Shown here: piece after piece, positions 1 to 11,857 of the stretch
How positions within the stretch are numbered: the first letter of the stretch is position 1
How the letters are laid out: each line of letters starts with the position of its first letter
Source: Bolinopsis microptera
Lineage: Eukaryota; Ctenophora; Tentaculata; Lobata; Bolinopsidae
Length of the DNA: 64,000 nt
Direction of reading: 5' to 3'
Assembly (NCBI RefSeq): GCF_026151205.1
Contig: NC_087081.1
Span: 7,993,246 to 8,057,245, forward strand
Program-made: the position numbers and the translations under genes
The notes under the pieces: generated by a model
What the model was told of the DNA's origin: nothing
Database searches by the model: none
Seen by the model: the letters and a program-made list of their open reading frames with translations, nothing else

Positions 1-169
1 CGACATGAGGATCATGAGACACAATTGTGAATATAAAGATAATATCTGGCTCCACTGCTTTAATCAGACAGGTATGAATCGATTATCTTATCGAATTTTA
101 TTTGAACGCACATTAAGTTCAAAATTATGTTCGTTCACGCAATGTGAAAAAAAAAATAATGTTTTTCAG

Positions 170-3100
170 GGTGCACTGACAGAGACACGAAAACATGGAA
201 ACCTGAACAAAAACATTGTTCCACCGCAAATATCGGTGGATTTTTGAAACAGGTATGCTTCGATAATAGCGAAAAACACTTTTATCACATTTGTGGGAAC
301 ACCAACATATCATATGACCTGAATGAAAAGTTTGACAGAAACAGTGGGTTCTACAAGATGTCCGGTGTTTCTTCTGTGTGTGACAATGACCAGTATGCTT
401 ACCAGGCGTGTGGGTTCAGCATCACAATAACAAGAAACTCACAGTTCATGTGCGGTGGTTACTTTCTTACTGGTAATAAACAAGGAGTAAATAAATTTGT
501 TGAGTGTAACAACGAATGTGAAAATGTTTCAAGCGTAAAAAGGTCAAAGCGTCCTCGTGACAGAGAATCTGACGCAACTGTTTGTAACGACAAGTGCGAT
601 GAGATATTATGTGAAGATGAAAGCAAGTGTAACGGAGTTAAGTACGGGATCCGTTGTTTCGAACATCGTGAACTGACCTATGTGCCTGCATCCCAGATAT
701 GTGACGGTTTTAAGGGTTGTGATAATGGGAAGGATGAGGAGCACTGTGAGATTAATGATAACACAACGCAGACCTGCGTGCGTTTCCGTACAGCCCAGGG
801 TAGCAGAGACCCTATATTCAGCTACACCAGGTGTAGTGTGTTCGATTTAAGACACCATTGGACAGAGCCGTACTGCGCTGAATATCTAGACCAGACAAAC
901 TGCACTGATGTGAACAGAGTGGGCGGTTACTGTTCAATTGGTGGCTTCATGTCCAGCGTATCTAAGTTCGTACTCTGTGACAGTCCACAAGTAAAGTACA
1001 ATCATAAGATGGAACCAGTTTCTATTACTAATCTTTGTGACAATAATCTACATAATGAGTGTTTTTCGCCGTCTGATATTACAAACTGTGTGGTTCACAA
1101 ACACAAACTCTGCGATGGAGTTAGTGATTGCATAGACAATAGTGATGAAGAAGACATTTGTCGTTTTACCACAGTGGGTCATTTCAAATGTAACCGCACT
1201 TTTAATGCAAAAAAATACATGGAAATACCTGTATCTTGGATATTGGATAACAAAACTGATTGTTTAGATGGTGAGGATGAAAAACAGATTGGTTACTGTT
1301 TGGTAAACGGGTCTGTGTCTATCGTCTCAAAGTACGTGATCTGTGACAGTCATTTGAATGAGAGACGAACTCCGTTATGCGACGATAAGTTAGATACTGA
1401 ATGTATCTCCTCGTCTGCTTTTACAGACTGTGTGGTCCACAAACACAGATTTTGTGACGGAGTTTATGACTGTAGTGATGGTAGCGATGAAGCTCACGAT
1501 ATGTGCAGTCGTACTACGTCAGGTTCCTTTAAGTGTGAGCGCATTTTCAGTGCTAAAAAGGACTTGGGGATACCTTTCTCCTGGATATGGGATGACCAAA
1601 CTGATTGTGTTGACGGCAAGGATGAGGAGAGAGAGGATACGTGGAAATCGTGTGGAAAGGAAGAAGAAGGGACGTATAGAGTGGTATTACGAAAGGAAAC
1701 CTGCCAGAACGTATTCATATGCAAAGGATTAAATTACGTTGACTTTGATCACCTTTGTGATCATGTTACCGTAAATTCGTGTCCAATTGAAAATAAGGTC
1801 TGTAGGATTTCGCGTGATTATCCAAAAATCGAAACTTCTACTGGGAAAGAAACTTGTTCAGTGCGGGGTTTGTGTAAATCAAAAAACGTATTTAAAGATA
1901 CAACATGTCATATCAGGGAATTCAAGAGATCATCAGAGGATGTTTTCGGTATCAGAACAATGCTCACTGCTCCCACCTCCAAAGTGGACTGTAGTCTTCT
2001 ATTCGGTGAATATTATGTGTTCTTAAGCTGCATGGATTTGTGTCTAGATTCCACTTGTCCTCTTGAAAATAACAAAATTCACTATGATTCATGTCCGGGC
2101 CAGTATCCTGACCGAGTCTACACTCTCGCAAACAACTCTTACCTGACGTTTGTCACAAAGTCTGAGGCAGGTGGATATGATAATGACTATTTCCAATGTG
2201 CAAACAATAGATGTGTAAAGTACATGCAGGTTTGTAACCTGGTGGACGATTGTGGTGACATGTCAGACGAACTAAATTGTACAAATCACATGGTCTGTGA
2301 AAATACTAAACATCTTCCAGACGCAAAGCAGTCGCTGATTTCTTACTTTCAGAAATGTGACGGGATATTTGATTGTTTTGACCTATCCGATGAATGTAAT
2401 CAGTCTTGTGGTAAACAAATCCTTGGACACTGGTTGTTGAAAGTCAGTTGCTGGCTTTTGGGGATTTTTGCGATCATGTTTAACGGAATAACAGTAACCA
2501 AGGTAGCATTGTCTATCAAAGAATGTAGGACAGGTGGTTTACTGTATACCAGGGTACTTATTTGCCTAATCGGAATAGGTGATTTTCTCATAGGCGTCTA
2601 CTTGATAGCACTCTCTGTCTTCGATAGTGTCATTTACGGACAAAGTTACTGTAGGATTCAAGCAGAATGGTTATCGGGGAACGTTTGTGCTATATTAGGG
2701 GTAATAAGCACAACGGGATCACAGTTTTCCCTTTTTGCTATGACAGTATTGAGTCTCGTAAGGATGTCTGGAATTATAGGCACTTCTTACAAAGGAGGTC
2801 GTTTTACACATGCTAGTAAAAAAGAGCAGACTAAAGCGATTTTAATGGTGTTGGCAATTGTTGCTGCTTCACTCACAATAGCATGTATACCCTTAGTTCC
2901 TGCACTTGAAGATTATTTTGTACAAGGAGTGTTTTATGACCCTAACTACAAGGTCTTCATTGGATTCTCCAACAAAATTAAGAATATCGAGATTATCAGA
3001 GAGTATTATGGTAGGGAAAACATATCTGAAGGGTTAACCTGGAATGAGATTGATGATAAGGTGAACGGAATGTTTAGCCAAGATTACGGTTACATGAGCA

Positions 3101-3801
3101 GAAGTCCTGTTCACTTTTACGGTAATGATGGTATGTGCCTGTTCAAATATTTTGTTCGTCGAGATGATCCAAGAAGAAGCAGAGGATTAACAGATGGTGA
3201 ACAGTTACAAGACACCAAAGGAAATGCGACGGTGTGGCTTATACTGGCACTTAACTTGTTCTGCTTTATCTTAATAGCTATGTCCTACACGGTTATCAGC
3301 ATCAAAAATTCAAAATCGTCAAGGGACTCAGGACAGGACGAAAATCCAGTGAGAGCTCGAGAAAACCGGGAAATACAAATCAAGGTTGCGATTATAATTG
3401 GAACAGATTTCGCTTGTTGGGTGCCATTTATATTCATAAGTGCTCTCCACAATCTTGAATGGATTGATGCTACTTATTGGTACGCTTCCTTTGCGATGAT
3501 TGTGTTACCTATAAACTCAGTCATCAACCCTCTGCTGTATGACAACACTATAAAAGAATTTTTCTTCAATGATGTTGCCAAAACTGTCATATCCTTGCGT
3601 CAGTTAGGATTTACGATTCGTCAGTTCACGATTCGAACAACTGTACAATCTGAGGGTCAAGATATCAAGATGGCGTCCATTGGGACGGCGAGATTAGAGG
3701 AGGTCTGCAAGGGACCTTGTGATGCACCTGCCACTGTAGCTCAAACAATACTACGTGATGATAACATAAATGAAGAAATTACTCCTGCACCGATACGATA
3801 A
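170..3801 (+). CDS. LDL-receptor-class-A repeat GPCR (rhodopsin/LGR-like), 3' exon
   Basis: Probable cell-surface receptor. The frame is open from a splice acceptor (tttttcag, ends 169) to a stop at 3801; the start codon lies in exons left of the window. The extracellular part is cysteine-rich with at least seven LDL-A-like modules showing the calcium-cage pattern, such as CDGVYDCSDGSDE (near 1452-1490) and CNLVDDCGDMSDELNC (near 2232-2280). Seven hydrophobic segments follow, near 2434, 2536, 2665, 2830, 3226, 3376 and 3475. TM7 carries NPLLYD (the NPxxY motif) and TM6 has TDFACWVPFIF, close to leucine-rich-repeat glycoprotein-hormone/relaxin receptors. The usual DRY triplet reads VRM. The second extracellular loop is long (about 105 residues) and has the expected cysteine. 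No leucine-rich repeats lie between the LDL-A modules and TM1, unlike GRL101 or relaxin receptors. Ligand unknown. Confidence 0.9.
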
Positions 3802-3808
3802 ATTAGAC

Positions 3809-3860
3809 AATAAATGTAGATTTTTGAGTTATCCAAAACGTTTTCTTTTGGGCAAATAAA
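3809..3860 (+). terminator. Polyadenylation signals of the GPCR gene
   Basis: Two AATAAA hexamers, at 3809-3814 and 3855-3860, lie 8 and 54 bases after the GPCR stop codon, the usual place for cleavage and polyadenylation. The cleavage site itself cannot be seen. Confidence 0.6.
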
Positions 3861-3912
3861 AGTTTGCAACTTAATTAACTTTAAAAATTTGTATCCTCTG
3901 ATTGGCTGAATT

Positions 3913-4503
3913 GTGTCACGTGTCAAGTTTGAAATGCGTCACATATACACTCTGCATTATAATCATACTTTCAGTCGACCTGACGTACACTGCATCAAAC
4001 GCGAAATGTACCAGTTATCCAAAATTTTAGATCACGAACAGTATATTTCTGGCTCTAAAATTGTCATAATTTCTTCTGGTATAAACGATTTATCTCGCTA
4101 TGACCACCACCACCACTCCCTTTCATGTGATTTTAAAAGAAATATTGATTATCTAATTGAGAAATATCCTAACACGACTTTTATATTTAATTCTTTAGTT
4201 CTCACACGTTTCTCGTGGCTTAATGAGGAGGTTAAGCTTTTTAACAGTTTTATTTTTGAACTAAGCAATAGAGTGTCCAAGCTATGGTTCTTTGACTCGC
4301 ACCATATTTGTACTGTTTTATACCAGAGAAGAGAGGTCATTGTAGATCCTGATGGAAACGGAATCCACCTAACAGTACTGTCCAAGAGAGAGATAGCTCG
4401 CTCTCTTGCTACCTGTGTCAAAGAATTTATGGGGCGCAGCTACTTAATACGAAAACACTGGCCGCTAAGACGGGAGTATGTTTCTTCATTGGGCAGACCT
4501 TAG
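3913..4503 (+). CDS. SGNH/GDSL-hydrolase-like ORF, N-terminally incomplete
   Basis: A 196-codon ORF beginning with GTG; the first ATG is at 3934. It reads like the C-terminal two thirds of an SGNH-hydrolase fold: IVIISSGINDLSRY contains the block III G-x-N-D oxyanion motif and DPDGNGIHLT resembles the block V D-x-x-H motif. The block I GDS nucleophile motif is not visible, so the product is probably inactive or lacks an upstream exon. SGNH domains of this kind occur in invertebrate retroelement ORFs as well as in cellular esterases. The position just after the GPCR and before a transposon cluster favours a retroelement remnant. A histidine run (DHHHHS) follows the G-x-N-D motif. Confidence 0.45.
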   Translation: MSRVKFEMRHIYTLHYNHTFSRPDVHCIKREMYQLSKILDHEQYISGSKIVIISSGINDLSRYDHHHHSLSCDFKRNIDYLIEKYPNTTFIFNSLVLTRFSWLNEEVKLFNSFIFELSNRVSKLWFFDSHHICTVLYQRREVIVDPDGNGIHLTVLSKREIARSLATCVKEFMGRSYLIRKHWPLRREYVSSLGRP

Positions 4504-4799
4504 AACAGCAATACAATATACAAACATACTACATCGAAAATTTGGACATAATTATTAATCTACTAAGAATCGTACAGTATACGAATCATGTCTTATCTGC
4601 ACCAGCTTGCGGCTAATCGAAATCTTATCTTTACTAATTTGAATCACGTAATCAGACCACTAAGTACATACACTTACAAGTTACAAATACAGAATACAAG
4701 TCACATTCACATTTCACATACTTCAATTAACTTTTTAAACTTATTCCCACAGAATAACACTTAACTGAATTGATTTCTCTAGTTAAGAGCTGAAGTTAG

Positions 4800-6195
4800 G
4801 GACCCGGACAGAGTGATTGTAGGACTGAATCCCTACCGGACGGAATCACTACCACCCAAATATCACTACTGGTAGTGATTCAGTCCGGTAGTGATTCAGT
4901 CCTGAAATATACCTCAATCCCTATCAGTTGATCTTAGTTCACTAGTCTAATATCATGACGTGATCTGAGCCGGTGCTCTCATGGAGTGCTTGCTATGGGG
5001 CCTGTCAGACATGTGATCCACAGACTTACGTACGCAACGAGGAGCCCTAACGAGAACTGGTTCGGATCAAGTCATCCATAATGACCTGCTATACGACAAT
5101 ACAGTGATGTGAACCTTCACATGCTCGGTATCTCAATCAGCTAGCGGGAATAATATATAAACCCGCAACGCCTGTGTTTATCTTATACCACTATGTCTTC
5201 CTCATCCATCGAGTTTATTCCTGGCAGAAAGAAAGGCAGCCGCAACGTCCTCTACGATGGTCACCTCTACCACCTTAACAGAAAGAGGGAAGACAAGACC
5301 TGTTGTTGCAGACTCTGTCGCTGGACTATCCTTCGAAGCCTCGTCCCGGCTCAACTGTGATCCCAAGTCCTTGGCACGACTAGTCAGACGAGCCAGAATG
5401 GCAGCCTACTCCCATCCTGTCAACCCCATCTCCTTAGAAGACCTGGTGATTCCTCCTAACTACCTGACCTCTCCCGGTGGTGACACTATGTTGCTCTGGG
5501 ACTCCTCCTACGACACCAACACCAGAAGATCTATCCTCCTTGGTACTGCAGACAACATCAACATCATCTATCAGTCAGATCACCTCGTCGTGGATGGAAC
5601 CTTTAAGACCTCTCCAGACCTGTTTCCACTTCAAACAGTCCTTGTGGAGACACCTGCAGAGCGAGGGACTTGCTGCTGACTACTCTATCGACAACTCTCC
5701 TATCAGAAAGTCCTTCATGCAGATTGGAGCTCTCCCCTTCGTTCCAGTCAGTGATGTGGACCAGGCGTGGCGGCTTCTCAAACCTTCTCTTCCTGCTGAG
5801 ATGACTGCCTTCGCAAGATACTTTGAGTCGACATGGATCTAAGATTTTGGGTTAATGCTTTAATGTTTACTTATTATTGTGTGATTTAAATTACTGTATC
5901 AGTATATTATCTATTATTCTTTGACCAAATTTCTGCTTAGTCAATTATCACGAAAAATCTAATAATAATTAACAAAAAATAAAATAATTAACTAATGAAA
6001 TACGAATAATTATGCCTTTATTGCAAAGTTCAGTAGGGATCACATCAAAGTGGTTAGGTTTAGATATTAGCGGTAGTGATTCAGTCCGGTAGTGATTCAG
6101 TCCTAAAATATACCTCAATCCCTACCAATAGTGATTGGTAGTGATTCAGTCCGTTAGGGATTCAGTCATGTAGTGATTCGGTCCGTTCACCGGAC
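4800..6195 (+). mobile_element. Degenerate MULE (Mutator-like) DNA transposon with repeat-rich long termini
   Basis: Both ends are built from iterated TAGTGATTCAGTCC-type words. The left end (about 4800-4925) carries them in both orientations and is itself partly palindromic. The right end (about 6069-6190) carries a direct copy of the inner left block (shared through the string ATATACCTCAATCCCTA) and an inverted copy of the outer left block. Between them lies a broken MULE transposase gene. Long, internally repetitive terminal inverted repeats are typical of MULEs. Exact ends and a 9-bp target duplication could not be fixed. Confidence 0.7.
5193..5842 (+). pseudogene. MULE transposase with FLYWCH-type zinc finger, frameshifted and internally deleted
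   Basis: Coding similarity runs through all three forward frames. Frame 1 starts at ATG 5193 and gives an N-terminal FLYWCH-like segment (GSRNVLYDGHLYHL, then CCCRLC). Frame 2 (about 5330-5679) gives the MULE core entry NINIIYQSDHLVVDGTFKTS. Frame 3 (about 5620-5842) gives the post-catalytic end, FHFKQSLWRHLQ then ALPFVPVSDVDQAW. The step from DGTFKTSPDLF to FHFKQSLW skips the region that normally holds the rest of the DDE catalytic domain. The copy therefore has at least two frame breaks plus a deletion and cannot make active transposase. It ends with TAA at 5840-5842. Confidence 0.75.
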
Positions 6196-6371
6196 AGATT
6201 GTTCACAAAACCTCGCACGTTTTCTCACTCTTCCCTGGCCCCATTTTCTTGGCTCACTCATCTGGAGTAGATACTTTCAGTAACTGTTTTTCCGTGTACT
6301 TTATTATATATTAATATACAGTAGCAAACCTATATCTACATTTAAACAAGAGTATCATTTACAGCCAAAAA

Positions 6372-7010
6372 ATGGTAGTTATCCGAAGTAGTAAAAATAG
6401 CTGTAAGGCCTGTACAAAGCGCCTAGTCTCACACAAGATAAGCATCACTTGTAGTATCTGTTATATGACATATCACCCAAAATGTGCTCACCTAACACCT
6501 AGCGACATAACTGAACTTACTGGAGAATGGTCTTGCTACAGCTGCATTTCAGAAATTCTTCCAGTGGGCGCCGTCATGCCTCTATTACCATCACGGCCTA
6601 TACAAATCCCAGTCTCCAATAAACGAGAAAAATGTCACACTTGCACAAAAATTGGGAATGTAAGACAAATGACCAAATGTTGCTACTGTGACAACCTATC
6701 CCACACAAGATGTTCTGCTGGCTCAACAGGCTGCAAAGAATGCTTGAGAAAAATTTTCCCAGCATATGATGTCTCCATTAGACAGCTTCACATGATAAAT
6801 CTCAGTAACACTATTAGGTTTAACCCCTTTAATCGCGACCACCTATCAAATCAAATAGGTGATCGTGATGATACTGATGCTGATTTGAATCCATGGGAAA
6901 CAACGTCTACAGCTGCATTGATCAATACACAAAATACGACGTTCTCTGCTTCAATGAAACAAATTGTAACACGGAATGTTTGCCTTTTCAGGGAGAGGAG
7001 CTCGAACTAG
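6372..7010 (+). CDS. LINE ORF1 region: double zinc-binding (PHD-like) domain
   Basis: 212 codons from ATG 6372. Residues about 11-62 give CKACTKRL, CSICYMTYHPKCAHL and CYSC, the C-x2-C / C-x2-C / H-x2-C / C-x2-C spacing of a PHD-like finger. A second cluster has CHTCTK, CCYCDNLSHTRC and CKEC. Such fingers precede the endonuclease in several CR1-like LINEs and probably bind chromatin or nucleic acid. The frame overlaps the endonuclease/RT frame by 118 bases, and the endonuclease-like reading begins at the overlap. The two frames may be one original polyprotein broken by a frameshift near 6893-6905, or may be joined by recoding. Confidence 0.7.
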   Translation: MVVIRSSKNSCKACTKRLVSHKISITCSICYMTYHPKCAHLTPSDITELTGEWSCYSCISEILPVGAVMPLLPSRPIQIPVSNKREKCHTCTKIGNVRQMTKCCYCDNLSHTRCSAGSTGCKECLRKIFPAYDVSIRQLHMINLSNTIRFNPFNRDHLSNQIGDRDDTDADLNPWETTSTAALINTQNTTFSASMKQIVTRNVCLFRERSSN

Positions 7011-9726
7011 ACGGTTTCTATCCACCGTATGTTCAGACTCCCGCCAGAGCGTCAAATCGTGGTGGAGGATTAGTTATATATGTTAACAAAAAACTATGTG
7101 AATTATCTGACATAAACGTTAAGAGCGCTCTATGTTGCCACGATAATCCTAAGATAGGAGAATTCTTGGTTGCAGAACTTACCTTGAAAGGGCACAAAAA
7201 CGCGTTAATCTGTAATATATATCGCTCTCAAAGTGGGGATTTGAATGGTTTCCTTGAACAATTAAAAATTTTCCTCCGTAACTTAGCAAGACATCGAAAT
7301 GTCTTGCGAAAAAATATCATACTGGCCGGTGATACTAACATAGACCTACTAGATTACGGGAGAATAGACTCTGTCACTAAGTATGTGGACACTCTAGCAG
7401 AGCATGGGTTCGCTCCTGTGATATCTAGACCAACTAGAGTCACAGATCACAGTGCGACAATCATTGACCATATTTTCGTCAATAATTGCCACGCTGTTAC
7501 AAAATCGGGAGTAATTTCTGAGTCAATCTCTGACCACTTGGCAACTTTTGTCACAATCATGGTTGATCAGAATAGGCTCAGTTGTAAACTTCAAGAAGAT
7601 ACAACAGAAATGTCTTCTCGAGTAATAAACGATGACAGTATCCAAAAGTTCGAGAACGACATTTCTGCGGTAGACTGGAACTTGGTTAATAACTATGATT
7701 CTGTAGATGAAAAATTTGAGGCTTTCGATAAAAAATATAGTGAACTATACGACCGAAATTTCCCAATTAAGGCAAAAAAGAGTAAACCAGGCCGCCGTAA
7801 AAACACAAAGCCGTGGATCCAAGAATGGTTACGGTGCGCTTGTGATCGCAAAAATAAATTTTATGAAGATTTTGTCACAAACCCGACCACTGAAAATGAT
7901 ATTAGGTACAAGAAGATGAAGAAATTTGTGAATAAACACGTGGATAAGGCCAAAAACAAATATTACAACGCGTACTTTACAAAATATTCTAGCGACAGCA
8001 GAAAACAATGGCAAATGGTTAATAACTTGTTAAACAGAAAGAAAAAAGGCAAAATTAAGATAAACAAAATTAAATATAATGGGAGCGAGATAACAGATTC
8101 TCAGCAAATTGCGAATAGCTTCAATGACTATTTCTGCAATATAGCTGAGACTCTTAAGAGAGAAAATGGTCTCGTATGCTCTGAGGGCAGGACTATCGTA
8201 ACAGAAACTCAAGATAGCAAATGCCAGCGGAGCATGAATCTAGAAGATTCGTCCGCATCAGAAATAATTGAAATAGTTAAGGGTTTGAAGATTAAGTCGA
8301 CTTCTGATATGAGTATACTTCCCCTGAAAAAAGTGAGCAATATACTTGCACCAGTGCTTAGCTGCCTAGTCTCTGCGTCTCTACATCAGGGGAAGTTTCC
8401 GCATAAATTGAAAATCGCGAAAGTAGTTCCACTTCACAAAAGTGGGTCACGTGCTGAAGTTTCAAACTATCGACCTATCTCATTACTCTCATGTTTCTCA
8501 AAAATCTTTGAAAAAATTATGCAAGCGCGACTATTAGATCACTTAAAGACAGAGAAAATCCTATTTGACTCTCAATACGGATTTCGGGCTGGGCACAGCT
8601 GCGAACATGCTTTACTAGAAGCCCAAAACCATATTCACAGGGCACTAGAAAAAAAGCAGGTCACAGCACTGCTTCTATTGGACTACAGCAAGGCCTTTGA
8701 CATGGTTGACAGCAGTATTCTTCTGAGAAAACTTGAGCACTATGGAGTTCGGGGGTTGACTTTATCTTGGTTTCACTCATATCTAACCGATAGAGAGCAA
8801 TACGTGAGCGTCAACAACTGCAAGTCCTCTCACCTCAAACTTAACTACGGAGTACCACAGGGCTCCATTCTCGGACCAATTCTGTTCATAATCTACATCA
8901 ACGACCTTCCTCAGATTATTAATTTAGCTAAACATATTTATTTCGCTGACGACGCAAACCTAATAATAAGTACAGATACATTTGAACAACTTAATGCATT
9001 GGTGAATGAGATTCTGACTTTGATAATTGATTGGGCTACTAATAACGGGCTTAAATTAAATGCTAGCAAAACTAAATATATGATCTTTACAAATAAAGAA
9101 ACTAAGGATATAGAAATCTACATGGGAGGTGAGCGACTAAAGCAAAGTTATCACGAAAAGTTTCTTGGCGTGATCATTGATACTAAGCTAAATTGGGCCC
9201 ACCACATTAGACATTTAGCCACTAAAGTATCTAGAAATGCGGGTATTCTCTACAAACTCAAAGGCTCAGTACCTAACAAAGCACTCAAGTTGATATACAA
9301 CAGCTTTGTTCAGTCTCACTTGTACTACTGCTGCACAGTTTGGGGAACAAGATCGCTAAACTCCGTTAAAAGAGTCTTCTCGGCCCAGAAAAAGGGCATT
9401 CGCGCTGCAGATAACCAATACCACCGCTATTTTTATGACAAAGATCTGAATAGCACACCTTCACACACAAAGGAAATTTTCAATAAACTAGAAGTATTAG
9501 CTTTACCGAACGTGATAGCTAAATGTATATTATGCTTAATGCACAAAGTTTATTCTAACACTGCACCACCAAATATTATAAGAATGTTCACTGTTTCAAA
9601 CTTAAACGCACCTAGAAGAGAACCTGAGTTCTTTGCAGTACCATTTAACCGTTTATGTAATTCAGACAAGAGCATTTCTTACATTGGGCCTAAGTTATAT
9701 AACCAAACAGTCAACATTATTAACAA

Positions 9727-11857
9727 TAGGTTGGTTCAAAAAAACCAAAATTTCTCAAATTTTGCTGAGTATAAGCTCAAACTTTGATCCCATGGCTAAA
9801 ACACCCCCAAAAAATTTTTTTTGGTCCAACTCGTCTGGGATGGGACTGCACATGCCACGCCCTAATTTTTTGAGGTTCTTATACAGGTAAAATTCTTAAA
9901 ATTGCCGTTTTTGACCTTTAAACTTCTAGATAGTGTCCCGAAAGCAATGGAGTGTAATATAAATGTGATAAAAAGGTTAACTTTAGTCAAGGTCTCATGT
10001 CTCTACGACCTTAGCATCAACATGTCTCTGCGCCTCCATTTTAAGGCGCGGTCGCGTCTCAACCATTGCTCAGTAAAGGTCGTAGAGACATGAGACTTCA
10101 ACTAAAGTTAACCTTTTCCTACCATTTATATTAGAGTAGCACAGATTCAAAGCTCTAAACACATTCCTTTATCCTTAAAACGACGATCATATGAATTTTG
10201 CCTGTAAAAGTTGATATCTTGATGTCAATTAACATCGTAAGCTTTTGAAATTAAGATTAATTAAATGAGTCATAATTCTTCACACAATATTTACACACAA
10301 TATGAAAATATAAATACAGGAAGTCTTTCTTGGATTCGACATTGAACTTTTCTCGGTCCCTGCACTGGAAAGTGGAACTGATCCTTTAGGTTTAAAGAAG
10401 TCAGCAGGTTCTGATTTAGGTACCCTGGTTTTCGGATCGCCTTGTCTTCACAAGCAAGCTGTCTAATCTTCGTTGCCAAAAAGAATTTGTTGCCAGAGGA
10501 ATATTTTCGTCAAACTAGGATTTAAATGAGGTCCTTATAATTTCTTTATGACTCGTCAGCTATAGGATAAGCATTGATGAGGTCCAATAATTCCTTCATA
10601 GCTCGTCACTGACAGGATCATTATCAACGATATCCAATGATTCCTTCATAGCTCGTCACTGACAGGGTCACCGATCACTATTAATAAGGTCTGATGATTT
10701 CTTCTTGACTAACGAGGTACAATAATCTCTTACTGATACGTCAAGCCAAGTTAAGTAAATAACTATAAATATCCAAGCATTAGCTAACAAAATAGCATCT
10801 GGTTCTAATTCCTTTACCAAGTTATCAGTAATGGATCTAAATTAATCTTTTCTGTAAACTGATCTTCTTAAAGCTGAAGGACTGATTCCCTCTCCAGTCC
10901 CCAAGATGGGGAATATTTGTTAAATTATTGTAGGATTCATGAAGAGGGGAAATTCTCCACGGTATGCTTGCGTTCTTCTGTAGGATGATGCCATAGCTGC
11001 CATATTCCCAATACTCGAACAGCTCGTTCTCGACAGTGACAACAGCAGTATACAAATTCACAAACTGCTCATTCATAAACATAAGGCTCCGGAATGCGAC
11101 TTCATTTTAAGAGAGCTTGGAAGAGGGCGAATTCCCCCAGTAATGTTTGTTTTCACTAGCATTGTAATGCAAGAAATTTTGCAACGCAATGCAACCAACG
11201 AAGTTGTTCTTACCTCTGACAGTTCCAGGGTGTGGAGACGTGGAATCCAAGGAAGATTTTCTGTATTTTTTCATATTGCGTGTAATATAAATATTGTGTG
11301 TTAAGTATTATGATTCATTTAATTAATCTTAATTTCAAAAGCTTACGATGTTAATTGACATCAAGATATCAACTTTTACAGGCAAAATTCATATGATTGT
11401 CGTTTTAAGGCTGAAAGAATGTGTTTAGAGCTCTGAATCTGTGCTACTCTAATATAAATGGTAGGAAAAGGTTAACTTTAGTTGAAGTCTCATGTCTCTA
11501 CGACCTTTACTGAGCAATGGATGAGACGCGACCGCGCCTTAAAATGGAGGCGCAGAGACATGTTGATGCTAAGGTCGTAGAGACATGAGACCTTGACTAA
11601 AGTTAACCTTTTTATCACATTTATATTACACTCCATTGCTTTCGGGACCCTGTCTAGACGTTTTAAGGTCAAAAACGGCAATTTTAAGAATTTTACCTGT
11701 ATAAGCACCTCAAAAAATTAGGGCGTGGCATGTGCAGTCCCATCCCAGACGAGTTGGACCAAAAAAAATTTTTTTGTGGGTGTTTTAGCCATGGGATCAA
11801 CGTTTGAGCTTATACTCAGCAAAATTTGAGAAATTTTATTTTTTTTGAACCAACCTA
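9727..11857. mobile_element. hAT-like fold-back transposon with ~614-bp terminal inverted repeats
   Basis: 9727-10340 and 11243-11857 are near-perfect reverse complements starting TAGGTTGGTTC, which fits the loose hAT end pattern (C/T)A(G/A)NG. It is flanked by an exact 8-bp target duplication, ATTAACAA, at 9719-9726 and 11858-11865, also typical of hAT. The arms contain a further inner palindrome around GGTCGTAGAGACATGAGAC. The centre (10341-11242) has an ~75-bp tandem repeat (about 10528-10690) and an 81-codon minus-strand ORF but no transposase, so the element is non-autonomous. Confidence 0.85.
10837..11082 (-). CDS. Unrecognised 81-codon ORF inside the fold-back element
   Basis: Minus-strand ORF in the unique centre of the transposon. 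It encodes a segment containing VENELFEYWEYGSYGIILQK and ISPLHESYNNLTNIPHLGDW, with no known domain recognised. Reverse reading just upstream (about 11090-11180) gives another short open stretch with a similar LHYNAS... feel, so this may be two diverged copies of one captured exon. No transposase motif. It may not be a gene. Confidence 0.25.
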   Translation of the reverse strand: MFMNEQFVNLYTAVVTVENELFEYWEYGSYGIILQKNASIPWRISPLHESYNNLTNIPHLGDWRGNQSFSFKKISLQKRLI

